From assembly GCA_934463175.1 (NCBI GenBank), contig CAKSIW010000036.1, forward strand, positions 1 through 26,342: a stretch of DNA of 26,342 nucleotides, read 5' to 3'. Below are positions 1-8,700 of this stretch, piece by piece. Positions within the stretch are counted from its first letter, which is position 1; the number at the start of each line of letters is the position of its first letter. This stretch comes from an uncultured Clostridia bacterium (GTDB lineage Bacteria > Bacillota > Clostridia > Monoglobales > Monoglobaceae). The notes under the pieces are model-generated. The model was not told where the DNA came from and did no database searches. It worked only from the letters and a program-made list of their open reading frames with translations. Both the position numbers and the translations under genes were made by a program.

Positions 1-20
1 CCCTTCCTCTCCCGTATACA

Positions 21-1331
21 TCAGCAAGCAGGCTTGTCGCTTCGGACTTCTTTGTGAGCGCGAGGTTTTTTTGCCGTTTTTTTCTCGTCCCTGATAATCT
101 CGGGTTCTGCCTTCTCCTCAACGCATTTTCGTGTCACAATAACCTCTTTGATTGACGAATCCGACGGAATTTCAAACATAATATCCTGCATTATTTCCTC
201 AATAATCGTCCTGAGTCCGCGTGCGCCGATATTCCGTTTTATTGCCTTCTCTGCAATTGCGTCAACTGCCTCATCGTCGAATTTCAGCTCAACATCATCC
301 ATTGAAAACAGCTTTTGATATTGCTTAACCAACGCGTTTTTCGGTGTTGTCAGAATCATTTTAAGCGCGTCCTTGTTAAGCGAATCCAGTGTCGTAATCA
401 CGGGAAGTCTGCCTATGAACTCCGGAATTAATCCGAATTTCAGCAAATCCTCCGGAATCAGCTGTTTGAGTATGTCTCCGCGGTTTTTGTCGGTCTTGCT
501 TTCAACCTTCGCGCCAAATCCCATGCTTCGGCTGTTCACACGGCTCTCAATGATTTTGTCAATTCCCTCAAATGCTCCGCCGCAGATGAACAGAATGTTC
601 GTTGTGTCAATCTGTATGAACTCCTGATGAGGGTGCTTTCTTCCCCCTGTCGGAGGTACAGACGCAACAGTGCCTTCAAGAATTTTAAGCAAGGTCTGCT
701 GAACACCCTCTCCGCTGACATCGCGTGTTATTGACGGATTTTCGGACTTTCTTGAAATCTTGTCAATTTCATCAATATATATGATTCCCTTTTCTGCCAT
801 TTCAATGTTGTAATCCGCAGCCTGAATCAGCTTCAGCAAAATGTTCTCAACGTCCTCGCCGACATAACCCGCCTCGGTGAGAGAAGTCGCGTCCGCAATA
901 ACAAAGGGAACGTTCATCATCTTTGCAAGCGTTTGGGCAAGAAATGTTTTTCCGACACCTGTCGGTCCGAGCATAAGAATATTGCTTTTCTGAAGCTCAA
1001 CATCGCCGTTTTCCCGATCCTCACCGTATTCAATTCTTTTATAGTGATTGTATATCGCAACAGAAAGGGCTCTTTTTGCCTCCTCCTGTCCGATTATATA
1101 TTCATCAAGAAACGCCTTAATTTCTTTCGGCTTCGGAAGCTTGCCGATTTCCGCACTCTCGCCCCCGATGGGTATTTCATCATATTCATCAGCGCAAATT
1201 TCAAGGCACAGCTCAACACATTCGTTGCAGATGCAAACGCCGGGTCCCTCAATCAGTTTTCTGACCTGATTTTCACTTTTTCCACAGAACGAACATCGAA
1301 GCTGTCTCAAATTACCGTTTTTATTCGCCAT
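21..1331 (-). CDS. clpX: ATP-dependent Clp protease ATP-binding subunit ClpX
   Basis: This is the AAA+ unfoldase that feeds substrates to the ClpP peptidase in the cytoplasm. Seen in the 436-residue product: an N-terminal zinc-binding domain with Cys13/Cys16 and Cys35/Cys38; Walker A GPTGVGKT at 122-129; the pore loop GYVG at 155-158; Walker B IIYIDE at 183-188; and a ClpP-docking loop reading MGF (IGF in E. coli) in the SRSMGFGAK segment. Length is normal for the family, with a short basic tail after the small domain. The ATG is preceded by AAAGGAG. It lies 23 bp behind clpP on the same strand and is the last gene of a tig-clpP-clpX unit. The stop is 20 bp from the window edge, so what follows cannot be seen. 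Identification is secure. Confidence 0.98.
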   Translation of the reverse strand: MANKNGNLRQLRCSFCGKSENQVRKLIEGPGVCICNECVELCLEICADEYDEIPIGGESAEIGKLPKPKEIKAFLDEYIIGQEEAKRALSVAIYNHYKRIEYGEDRENGDVELQKSNILMLGPTGVGKTFLAQTLAKMMNVPFVIADATSLTEAGYVGEDVENILLKLIQAADYNIEMAEKGIIYIDEIDKISRKSENPSITRDVSGEGVQQTLLKILEGTVASVPPTGGRKHPHQEFIQIDTTNILFICGGAFEGIDKIIESRVNSRSMGFGAKVESKTDKNRGDILKQLIPEDLLKFGLIPEFIGRLPVITTLDSLNKDALKMILTTPKNALVKQYQKLFSMDDVELKFDDEAVDAIAEKAIKRNIGARGLRTIIEEIMQDIMFEIPSDSSIKEVIVTRKCVEEKAEPEIIRDEKKTAKKPRAHKEVRSDKPAC

Positions 1332-1354
1332 TACAAAGCTCCTTTAAATCAAAT

Positions 1355-1942
1355 TTACCGCTTTTCAACAATCTTGTCAATGAGTCCGTATTTCAAAGCC
1401 TCCTCGGCAGACATGAAATTGTCTCTTTCGGTGTCTCTCTTTATGACCTCAATGGGCTGACCTGTATGCTCTGCAAGCATAGCATTGAGCTTTTCCTTCA
1501 TTTTTATAATGCGCTCCGCATGAATCTGAATGTCGGTTGCCTGACCCTGTGCACCGCCGAGAGGCTGATGAATCATGATCTCACTGTTCGGGAGGGCAAA
1601 ACGCTTTCCCTTCTGACCTGCCGACAGGAGAAACGCACCCATTGACGCCGCCATACCGACACAGATTGTCGAAACGTCCGCCTTTGTATATTTCATTGTG
1701 TCATAAATTGCCATTCCTGCCGTGATTGAGCCTCCCGGGCTGTTAATATACAGATTTATATCTTTATCGGGATCCTCGCTGTCAAGGAACAAAAGCTGCG
1801 CAACAACAAGACTTGCCGTTGCGTCATTAACCTCATCGGAAAGAAAAATAATTCTGTCCTTCAGCAAACGTGAAAAAATATCATATGAACGCTCGCCTCT
1901 GCTTGTCTGTTCAATTACATAAGGTACCAAACTGTTATGCAT
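1355..1942 (-). CDS. clpP: ATP-dependent Clp protease proteolytic subunit ClpP
   Basis: This serine peptidase forms a double heptameric chamber and degrades proteins unfolded by ClpX. The 195-residue product carries the full catalytic triad: Ser100 in GMAASMG, His125 in MIHQPLGG and Asp174 in DTERDNFM. The N-terminal stretch MHNSLVPYVIEQTSRGER is the usual ClpP start, including the axial-loop region. The ATG has a GGAGG ribosome binding site about 8 nt upstream. A terminator-like hairpin at 2004-2043 separates it from tig, so clpPX may be partly uncoupled from tig or have its own promoter. I could not identify a CtsR or CIRCE operator in the short spacer. Confidence 0.98.
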   Translation of the reverse strand: MHNSLVPYVIEQTSRGERSYDIFSRLLKDRIIFLSDEVNDATASLVVAQLLFLDSEDPDKDINLYINSPGGSITAGMAIYDTMKYTKADVSTICVGMAASMGAFLLSAGQKGKRFALPNSEIMIHQPLGGAQGQATDIQIHAERIIKMKEKLNAMLAEHTGQPIEVIKRDTERDNFMSAEEALKYGLIDKIVEKR

Positions 1943-2003
1943 TTTAAAAACCTCCGTCTTTTTTCATAATCATAACCTTTTCGTCAAAAAACGATTTTAC
2001 TGT

Positions 2004-2043
2004 AAAAATCAAGCAAGGTTAATCATTGACGATTAACCCTTGC
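2004..2043 (-). terminator. Hairpin terminator between tig and clpP
   Basis: Read on the minus strand, GCAAGGGTTAATC pairs with GATTAACCTTGC (arms at plus 2031-2043 and 2013-2024, one bulged G, 6-nt loop). TTGATTTTT follows immediately. It lies just after the tig stop and before clpP, so it probably acts as a partial terminator or an mRNA 3'-end stabiliser inside the cluster. Confidence 0.7.
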
Positions 2044-2057
2044 GTGATAAACAAAAT

Positions 2058-3332
2058 TTATTTTACCGCTGCATTTTTCACAACAAATTCAACAGTTTTT
2101 TCAACCAGCTTGCTCTCCTTCAGGTCATCGGTATTAATATACTTCTTAACCTCATCAATCTCCATCTTGTTCTGCTCTGCAATCTTTTTGATTTCAGCCT
2201 CAACCTCATCATCGGCAACCTCAATGCCTTCGGTCTTAGCAATCTTTTCAAGCACAAGCGATGTCTTAACCTTCTTTTCAGCTTCGGGTCTGATTTGCGC
2301 TTTCATTGCATCAACGGTTGAGCCTGTGTATTTTGCATACTGTTCAAGGTCAATGCCCTGATATCTGAGCTGCATTGCAAAATCTCTGAGCTGGTTGTTG
2401 ACAGCCGTTTCAATCATTGCCTCGGGAATGTCAATTTCCGTGTTATTGCATATTGTTTCCAATATTTTGTCTTCTAATTCTCTTTTTGCTTTTTCCTTGT
2501 TCTTTTCCTTAAGCTTTTTCGCAAGATCCGCTTTGAACTCATCAAATGTGTCAAATTCACTCACGTCCTTTGCGAACTCATCGTCAAGTTCGGGAAGCTC
2601 CTGCGCTTTAATCGCATTGATTTTCACCTTGAACACAGCGTCCTTGCCTTTAAGCTCCTCTGCGTGATATTCCTTGGGGAATGTGACATTCACTTCAACA
2701 TCTTCACCCGTGTTTTTGCCGACCAGCTGATCCTCAAAGCCCGGAATAAACTGACCGGAACCGAGCTTCAGGTCAAAGCCCTCGCCCTTTCCTCCGTCAA
2801 ATGCAACTCCGCCGACAAAGCCTTCATAGTCAATGTTAACCGTGTCATCAAGCTTTGCTGCTCTGTCCTCAACCGTAACCATTCTTGCATTTCTTGTTCT
2901 GATTTTCTCAATTTCACCGTTGATTTCCTTTTCGGTGGTTCTGTGAATCACCTTTGACACCTCAACGCCTTTATATTCGCCAAGCTCAAACTCGGGCTTC
3001 ACAGTCACCTTTGCGGTGAACACAACGCCGTTTTCCTTTGAAATATCCTTAACATCAATTTCGGGCTGCGCAACAGCCTCAATGTTCTTCTCCTCTATAG
3101 CCTTATCATATGCATCGGGCAGAACAATGTTGATTGCGTCCTCATAAAAAATCTCACTGCCGTAATATTTCTCAATTATGCGGCGCGGAGCTTTTCCTTT
3201 TCTGAAGCCCTGAACGTTTATCTTTCCGACGTTCTTTCTGTACGCTTTTTCGATTGCAGCCTCAAATTCCTCTCCGCTCACCGAAAACTCAAAACTTACA
3301 ACATTTTTTTCTGCTTTTTCAACTGTACTCAT
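2058..3332 (-). CDS. tig: Trigger factor, ribosome-associated chaperone
   Basis: Trigger factor binds near the ribosome exit tunnel (via L23) and protects nascent chains; it also has peptidyl-prolyl isomerase activity. The 424-residue product shows the N-terminal ribosome-binding domain with the signature region GFRKGKAPRRIIEKYYG at about residues 42-58. A central FKBP-type PPIase domain follows at about 150-245, with GQFIPGFEDQLVGKNTGE. The C-terminal part is a helical, lysine/glutamate-rich chaperone domain. Length is typical. The start ATG has GAGGA upstream. It is the first gene of a tig-clpP-clpX cluster and is read from a consensus promoter at 3409-3437. Confidence 0.98.
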   Translation of the reverse strand: MSTVEKAEKNVVSFEFSVSGEEFEAAIEKAYRKNVGKINVQGFRKGKAPRRIIEKYYGSEIFYEDAINIVLPDAYDKAIEEKNIEAVAQPEIDVKDISKENGVVFTAKVTVKPEFELGEYKGVEVSKVIHRTTEKEINGEIEKIRTRNARMVTVEDRAAKLDDTVNIDYEGFVGGVAFDGGKGEGFDLKLGSGQFIPGFEDQLVGKNTGEDVEVNVTFPKEYHAEELKGKDAVFKVKINAIKAQELPELDDEFAKDVSEFDTFDEFKADLAKKLKEKNKEKAKRELEDKILETICNNTEIDIPEAMIETAVNNQLRDFAMQLRYQGIDLEQYAKYTGSTVDAMKAQIRPEAEKKVKTSLVLEKIAKTEGIEVADDEVEAEIKKIAEQNKMEIDEVKKYINTDDLKESKLVEKTVEFVVKNAAVK

Positions 3333-3359
3333 TTAAACATTCCTCTCTAACTATCTCTT

Positions 3360-3437
3360 GCATACACGGCAAGCTCTGTGCCATGTCCATGCATAACCAT
3401 TCTGACATATTATAGCACACTTAAAGACGCTTGACAA
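3360..3437 (-). promoter_or_regulatory. tig promoter with a structured leader
   Basis: On the minus strand TTGTCA (plus 3432-3437) and TATAAT (plus 3409-3414) are separated by exactly 17 bp, a near-perfect sigma-A promoter pointing at tig. The roughly 70-nt leader contains a hairpin at plus 3360-3392: a 7-bp stem CAUGGCA/UGCCGUG (one G-U pair), extended by GCAU/AUGC across a small internal loop. No classical CIRCE or CtsR box was found. Confidence 0.8.
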
Positions 3438-3486
3438 TAGCAAATTTAATATTTTTTAACTTTTTTATTAAAATTTTGCATATTTT

Positions 3487-4176
3487 TCAGACCAAAATCG
3501 GTGAAAAATTAACAAAGTCTCCCGAAACAAGCTTCAGTTCAATCCCCTCAACCTCTCCGACAACCGCTTTGCGGTGCGCATATGAATGCAGATGTCCGTA
3601 CACGCAGCAGCTGACACCGTAGTTTTTCATAATCTCGATGAAACCTCTGTCCTCACCCGTAATATCAATCGGAGGATAGTGCATACCGACAACAATTCTC
3701 TTCTTTTTCAGTCTCACGGCAGCCTCAAGCGACAGAATAAGCCGCTTTCTCTCGCGGTCAAGAATCTTTTCGTCCTCAGGATTTTCAGAACCGCCATACC
3801 AGCCGCGCGTTCCGCACACAGCAGTGTCCTCATGCCACACAGCATTGTTATGAATCAGGCTTATCGTTGAAAAGCCGCACTCCGAAAGATAGTTTTCCAT
3901 TTTGCGCATGGTTGTCCACCAATAATCATGGTTTCCCTTCATAATTATCTTTTTTCCGTTCAGCTCATCAATAAATCTGAAATCATTGTATGAATTTTCA
4001 AGATATGTTGCCCACGAAACATCGCCGGGAATAATCACGGCGTCATTCTCTCCGACAATACTCTGCCAGTTTTCATATATTTTTTCGGTGTAGTTCTCCC
4101 ACCTTCCGCCGAACACGTCCATCGGCTTGTCCGTTCCGAGCGATAAATGCAAATCGCCCAGAGCATAAATTGCCAT
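3487..4176 (-). CDS. Calcineurin-like metallophosphoesterase
   Basis: The 229-residue product is a cytoplasmic metal-dependent phosphoesterase of the calcineurin-like superfamily. All five motifs are present: D8-L-H10, G51-D52, the GNHD motif with Asn82 and His83, GMHYPP, and the terminal GHLH. These residues normally hold a two-metal centre. There is no signal peptide or membrane segment. The ATG has GGAGG about 9 nt upstream. The substrate cannot be told from sequence; close family members have no agreed physiological role that I can name. It is divergent from pyrC, with its own promoter and a terminator-like leader hairpin. Confidence 0.9.
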   Translation of the reverse strand: MAIYALGDLHLSLGTDKPMDVFGGRWENYTEKIYENWQSIVGENDAVIIPGDVSWATYLENSYNDFRFIDELNGKKIIMKGNHDYWWTTMRKMENYLSECGFSTISLIHNNAVWHEDTAVCGTRGWYGGSENPEDEKILDRERKRLILSLEAAVRLKKKRIVVGMHYPPIDITGEDRGFIEIMKNYGVSCCVYGHLHSYAHRKAVVGEVEGIELKLVSGDFVNFSPILV

Positions 4177-4197
4177 GGCACACCGCCTCCCGTTTCC

Positions 4198-4233
4198 AAA
4201 AAAAATCAGTGTATGCCCTCACGGGCACATCAC
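4198..4233 (-). terminator. Terminator-like hairpin in the metallophosphoesterase leader
   Basis: On the minus strand the stem is GUG-(bulged A)-UGUGCCC, loop GUGA, GGGCAUA-CAC. It is followed by UGA and eight U residues, all before the ribosome binding site. The strand AAAATCAGT (plus 4202-4210) can alternatively pair perfectly with ACTGATTTT (plus 4261-4269), overlapping part of the terminator stem. This gives two competing folds. Confidence 0.55.
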
Positions 4234-4269
4234 CGTTTCCGCACATAAATCATCTGAAATACTGATTTT

Positions 4270-4299
4270 ATAATATCATATATCATGTTTCCCTGTCAA
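4270..4299 (-). promoter_or_regulatory. Promoter of the metallophosphoesterase gene
   Basis: On the minus strand TTGACA (plus 4294-4299) and TATTAT (plus 4270-4275) are separated by 18 bp. The predicted start site lies about 85 nt upstream of the coding start, leaving a leader that contains a terminator-like hairpin. Confidence 0.7.
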
Positions 4300-4327
4300 T
4301 ATTTTTCGGATATTTTTATTTTTTGTC

Positions 4328-4356
4328 TTGACACGAACCGTCATCTGTGTTATTAT
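4328..4356 (+). promoter_or_regulatory. Promoter of the pyr operon
   Basis: TTGACA at 4328-4333 and TATTAT at 4351-4356 are separated by exactly 17 bp. Transcription is predicted to start near 4363, giving a leader of about 139 nt before pyrC with an intrinsic terminator hairpin inside it. Confidence 0.8.
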
Positions 4357-4451
4357 TGTAACAGTAAAACAATCTTTAAGCACGATACGAGATATCGGCA
4401 AGATGATAATAGCTTTGCGGCATATTATATATGCTTCATGTTTGCTGTGTT

Positions 4452-4476
4452 CTGCCGAGTCTGCGGCAGTTTTTTT
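4452..4476 (+). terminator. Attenuator-type terminator in the pyrC leader
   Basis: CTGCCG (4452-4457), a 6-nt loop and CGGCAG (4464-4469) form a GC-rich stem followed directly by seven T residues. It lies within the leader, 25 nt before the pyrC start. An upstream CGGCA (4418-4422) can pair with the same TGCCG and so act as an antiterminator. That upstream segment can instead join a second hairpin, GCATAT/ATATGC at 4420-4434. I could not find a recognisable PyrR-binding element or a leader peptide with a good ribosome binding site. Confidence 0.7.
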
Positions 4477-4501
4477 GTATCTGCTTGACACAGGAGATAA
4501 T

Positions 4502-5713
4502 ATGGATTACAAAATTACCGAATCACAGCTCACCGCAATTGAAAATGCACTCAGAGGCGACGCACAAAGCAGCGCTTTTTTGAGGCTTTTATCTTTAAAT
4601 CACAATTTGGCTGCATTACCCGGCTTCACAGATGTTCATGTTCATCTGCGTGAGCCGGGTTTTTCTTATAAGGAGACAATTGCAAGCGGAACGCGCGCTG
4701 CCGCACACGGCGGATTCACCGATGTTTTCAGTATGCCGAACCTCGCGCCCGTTCCGGACAGTCTCGAAAGTCTCTCGGTTCAGCTTGAAAAAATAAAAGA
4801 AACCGCAGTTGTCGGGGTTCACCCCTTCGGCTCAATCACAAAAAACCAAAGCGGCGGCGAGCTTTCCGACATGGCAGCTCTTGCGCCGCATGTCGCAGGG
4901 TTCTCGGACGACGGGCGCGGTGTGCAGTCGGCTGAGCTTATGGAAAAAGCCATGCAGTGCGCAAAGAGTCTCGGGAAAGTCATTTCCGCACACTGCGAGG
5001 ATAACGCTCTCCTGAACGGGGGGTATATCCACGACGGCGAATATGCGCACATTCACGGGCACAAGGGCATTTGCAGCGAAAGCGAATGGGGTCAGGTTAT
5101 GCGCGACATTGAGCTTGTTCGGGAAACGGGGTGCGCATATCACGTATGCCATGTTTCAACAAAGGAAAGTGTGGAGCTGATACGCCGTGCAAAACGCGAC
5201 GGGCTTGACATAACGTGCGAAACCGCCCCCCACTATCTTGTTCTGAACGATTCTATGCTCCGCGAGGACGGACGTTTTAAAATGAATCCTCCCATACGCA
5301 CGGAAGCAGACCGTCTGGCTCTCATCGAGGGTGTCTGCGACGGAACTGTTGACATGATTGCAACCGACCATGCCCCTCACAGTGCGGAAGAAAAATCGCG
5401 CGGTCTTGAGGGCAGCCTGATGGGGGTTGTCGGTCTTGAAACCGCATTCCCCGTACTATACACTCATCTTGTGAAAACAAACATCATATCCCTCGGACGC
5501 CTTGCGGAGCTGATGAGCACAAATCCGCGGAAACGGTTCTCTCTTCCGCCGTCAGCTGATTTTTCCGTCTGGGATCTCAGCGAAAAATACACCGTTGATC
5601 CGTGTGAGTTTTTGTCAATGGGCAGAAGCACGCCCTTTGAAGGCACAGAGGTTTTCGGAAGATGCATTCTGACAATGAGAAATAATAAAATTATATACAG
5701 GAGGCACATATAA
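4502..5713 (+). CDS. pyrC: Dihydroorotase (class I)
   Basis: Dihydroorotase cyclises carbamoyl-aspartate to dihydroorotate, step three of UMP synthesis. The 403-residue product has the amidohydrolase metal ligands: DVHVHLREPG (His46, His48), FSDDG, SAHCEDN, HVCHVST and ATDHAPH. The ATG at 4502 has AGGAGA just upstream. Any earlier in-frame start would put the -35 box or the attenuator inside the gene. Oddly, only about 40 residues precede the HxH motif, and they look helical (SQLTAIENALRGD) rather than like the beta strands and 'KNG' motif expected there. The C-terminal beta-sandwich part is present. The stop overlaps the carB start (TAATG), implying translational coupling. Confidence 0.93.
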   Translation: MDYKITESQLTAIENALRGDAQSSAFLRLLSLNHNLAALPGFTDVHVHLREPGFSYKETIASGTRAAAHGGFTDVFSMPNLAPVPDSLESLSVQLEKIKETAVVGVHPFGSITKNQSGGELSDMAALAPHVAGFSDDGRGVQSAELMEKAMQCAKSLGKVISAHCEDNALLNGGYIHDGEYAHIHGHKGICSESEWGQVMRDIELVRETGCAYHVCHVSTKESVELIRRAKRDGLDITCETAPHYLVLNDSMLREDGRFKMNPPIRTEADRLALIEGVCDGTVDMIATDHAPHSAEEKSRGLEGSLMGVVGLETAFPVLYTHLVKTNIISLGRLAELMSTNPRKRFSLPPSADFSVWDLSEKYTVDPCEFLSMGRSTPFEGTEVFGRCILTMRNNKIIYRRHI

Positions 5714-8700
5714 TGTCAAAAAGAACGGATTTGAAAAAAATACTTATTATCGGCTCGGGTCCCATCGTCATCGGTCAGGCAGCCGAATTTGACTATGCGG
5801 GAACACAGGCATGTCTTGCTCTCAAGGAAGAGGGCTATAAGGTTGTCCTTGTAAATTCAAACCCCGCAACAATAATGACCGACACAACCATTGCGGACAA
5901 GGTATATATGGAGCCTCTCACTCTTGAATATGTCGCAAAGATTATCCGTCATGAAAGACCGGACGCAATTGTACCCGGAATCGGCGGACAGACAGGACTG
6001 AATCTTGCAATGCAGCTTGAAAAGAAAGGCGTCCTCCGCGAATGCGGCGTTCAGCTTCTCGGAACAAGCAGCGAAAGCATTGAACGCGCCGAGGACAGAG
6101 AGCTGTTCAAAGAGCTGTGCCAGTCAATCGGCGAGCCTGTGATTCCTTCCGAAATAACATATTCTCTGGACGAAGCAAAGGCGGCTGCAAATAAAATCGG
6201 CTATCCCGTGGTTCTGAGACCTGCATTCACTCTCGGCGGAACGGGCGGCGGCTTTGCATACAGCGAGGACGAGCTTGTTGAAATCGGAACAAACGCATTC
6301 CGTCTTTCTCCAGTTCATCAGGTTCTCATAGAAAAAAGCGTAAAGGGCTATAAAGAAATTGAATTTGAGGTTATGCGCGACAGTGCTGATCACGCAATCA
6401 CCATCTGCGGCATGGAAAATGTCGACCCCGTCGGTGTTCACACAGGTGATTCAATCGTTGTTGCACCGATAATGTCGCTTTCGGAAGGCGATTTGAAAAT
6501 GCTGAACGACAGCGCAATAAAAATTATACGCGAGCTTAAAATCGAGGGCGGCTGCAATGTTCAGTTTGCACTTAACCCCTCCTCCTCCGAATACTATCTC
6601 ATCGAAGTCAATCCGAGGGTGTCGCGTTCATCTGCACTTGCTTCAAAGGCAAGCGGCTATCCTATCGCGCGTGTGACTGCAAAAATTGCCGTGGGAATGC
6701 TTCTTGAAGACATTGCAATTGCAAACACCGACGCGTCCTTTGAACCGTCGCTCGACTATGTTGTTGCAAAATTTCCTAGGTTTCCGTTCGACAAATTTTC
6801 ATCTGCTGCAAACAAATTAGGCACACAGATGAAAGCGACTGGCGAGGTTATGGGAATCGGCGCGACACTTGAAGAATGTATTCTGAAATCGGTGCGCTCG
6901 CTTGAAATCGGCGTCTGTCACCTCTATATGCCGAAATTTGAAGCAATGCCGACCGATGAAATTCTTGAATATGTCTCCGAATTTCATGATGACAGCATTT
7001 TTGCCGCGGCACAGCTCATACGAAGCGGTGTTCCGATTGAAAAAATTCACGAAGCAACCGAGATTACCGAACTTTTTCTCGAATCAATCGCAAAAATTGT
7101 TGACATGGAAAAGCTCCTGTCCGAAAATCCGAACAGTGCCGACATTCTCGGACAGGCAAAGAAAATGGGATTTTCAGACAAATTTATCGCAAAGCTCTGG
7201 AAATGCAGCGAGCTTTCAGTCTATGACATGAGAAGCAAAAACATGCTCTATCCCGTCTATAAAATGGTTGATACCTGTCATACGGGAGCATATATACCAT
7301 ACTTCTATTCAACCTATTCCGCAGACAAAAACGAACAGAGAAAGTCTGATAAGAAGAAGATAATTGTTCTCGGAGCAGGTCCGATCAGAATCGGACAGGG
7401 CGTTGAATTTGACTATTCAACCGTCCACGCCGTAACAACAATCAAAAAATCAGGGTATGAAGCAATTATAATCAACAATAACCCCGAAACCGTCTCAACC
7501 GACTACACAACGGCGGATAAGCTGTATTTTGAGCCGCTCACTCCCGAGGACGTTATGAACATCATTGAGATTGAAAAGCCCGAGGGCGTCATCGCCTCAC
7601 TCGGCGGTCAGACCGCAATCAACCTTGCCGAACCGCTGAGGGCGCGCGGTGTCAGAATAATCGGTACGGACTGCGACGCGATTGAACGCGCCGAAAACCG
7701 CAACTCATTTGAAAAAATTCTGAAAGAACTTGACATACCGCAGCCCGAAGGCCGCGCTGTCACAAAAATTGAAGACGGCGTGAAAGCGGCGGCAGAGATT
7801 GGCTATCCCGTTCTTGTCAGACCGAGCTTTGTTCTCGGCGGACGTGCAATGCAGATTGTGTCAAACGAAGAAAAGCTGCGCAGATATCTTAAATGTGCGG
7901 TTGAGATTGATGAGGACAAGCCTGTTCTTGTTGACAAATATATTGTCGGCAAGGAGGTTGAGGTTGACGCAATATGCGACGGACGCGATGTGTTCGTTCC
8001 GGGAATTATGGAGCTGATCGAACGCACGGGCATTCACAGCGGCGACTCCATCAGCGTATATCCGCCCTTCAGCATCTCGGACAGGGTTAAGGGAATCATT
8101 CTGCAATATGCCAAAAAGCTTGGTCTGGGAATCGGCATTATCGGTCTTTACAACATACAGTTTATTGTTGATAAATCGGAAAATGTATATATAATTGAAG
8201 TTAATCCGCGTTCATCACGAACGGTTCCGTTCCTGTCAAAAGCCACAGGCTACAGCCTTGCCGATATTGCAACCGAGGTCATCATGGGCAAGAGTCTGAA
8301 GGAACAGGGTATTTTTGACATATACCCCGAGGAAAAAAAGCGCAGATATGTCAAGGTTCCCGTTTTCTCATTCAATAAAATCCGCGGACTTGACGCATAT
8401 CTTTCTCCCGAAATGAAATCTACGGGCGAGGTCATCGGATATGACGACAAGCTGAACCGCGCAATGTATAAAGCACTCCAGGCATCGGGAATGAAGCTTC
8501 AGAACTACGGAACCGTGCTTGCAACAATTGCCGACTGCGACAAAGCGGAAGCACTTCCTCTCATACGCCGATTCTACAATCTCGGCTTTAACATTCAGGC
8601 AACCCGCGGAACAGCGGATTTTCTCAAGGAAAACGGAATCCGCACTCATGTTCTCGGGAAAATCAGCGACGGCAGCGATGAAATCCCGCAGGCAATCCGA

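Larger units (their letters stand above)
4177..4501. other. Divergent regulatory region between the metallophosphoesterase gene and pyrC
   Basis: These 325 bp hold no credible gene. They contain two back-to-back promoters, minus at 4270-4299 and plus at 4328-4356, and a U-run-tailed hairpin in each leader. The open frame running upstream of pyrC begins inside the -35 box, so it is not coding upstream of 4502. Each leader is a candidate transcription attenuator. Confidence 0.75.

Noticed and set aside
4012..4030. Extra CGAAACA heptamers inside genes (for example near 4015 and 23674)
   Set aside because: Seven-base matches are expected by chance at this length. Only the 11-mer copies in promoter regions were kept as candidates.
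4363..4451. PyrR-binding loop or known riboswitch in the pyr leader
   Set aside because: I looked for the conserved PyrR loop and for common riboswitch cores and found no convincing match by eye.
4438..4488. 16-codon leader peptide across the pyr attenuator
   Set aside because: There is no Shine-Dalgarno sequence before the ATG and no obvious regulatory codon run beyond two Phe codons.
4328..4501. N-terminal extension of PyrC from an upstream TTG or ATG
   Set aside because: The TTG is the -35 box, and the in-frame ATG at 4403 has no RBS and would translate the terminator hairpin. ATG 4502 has a good RBS.
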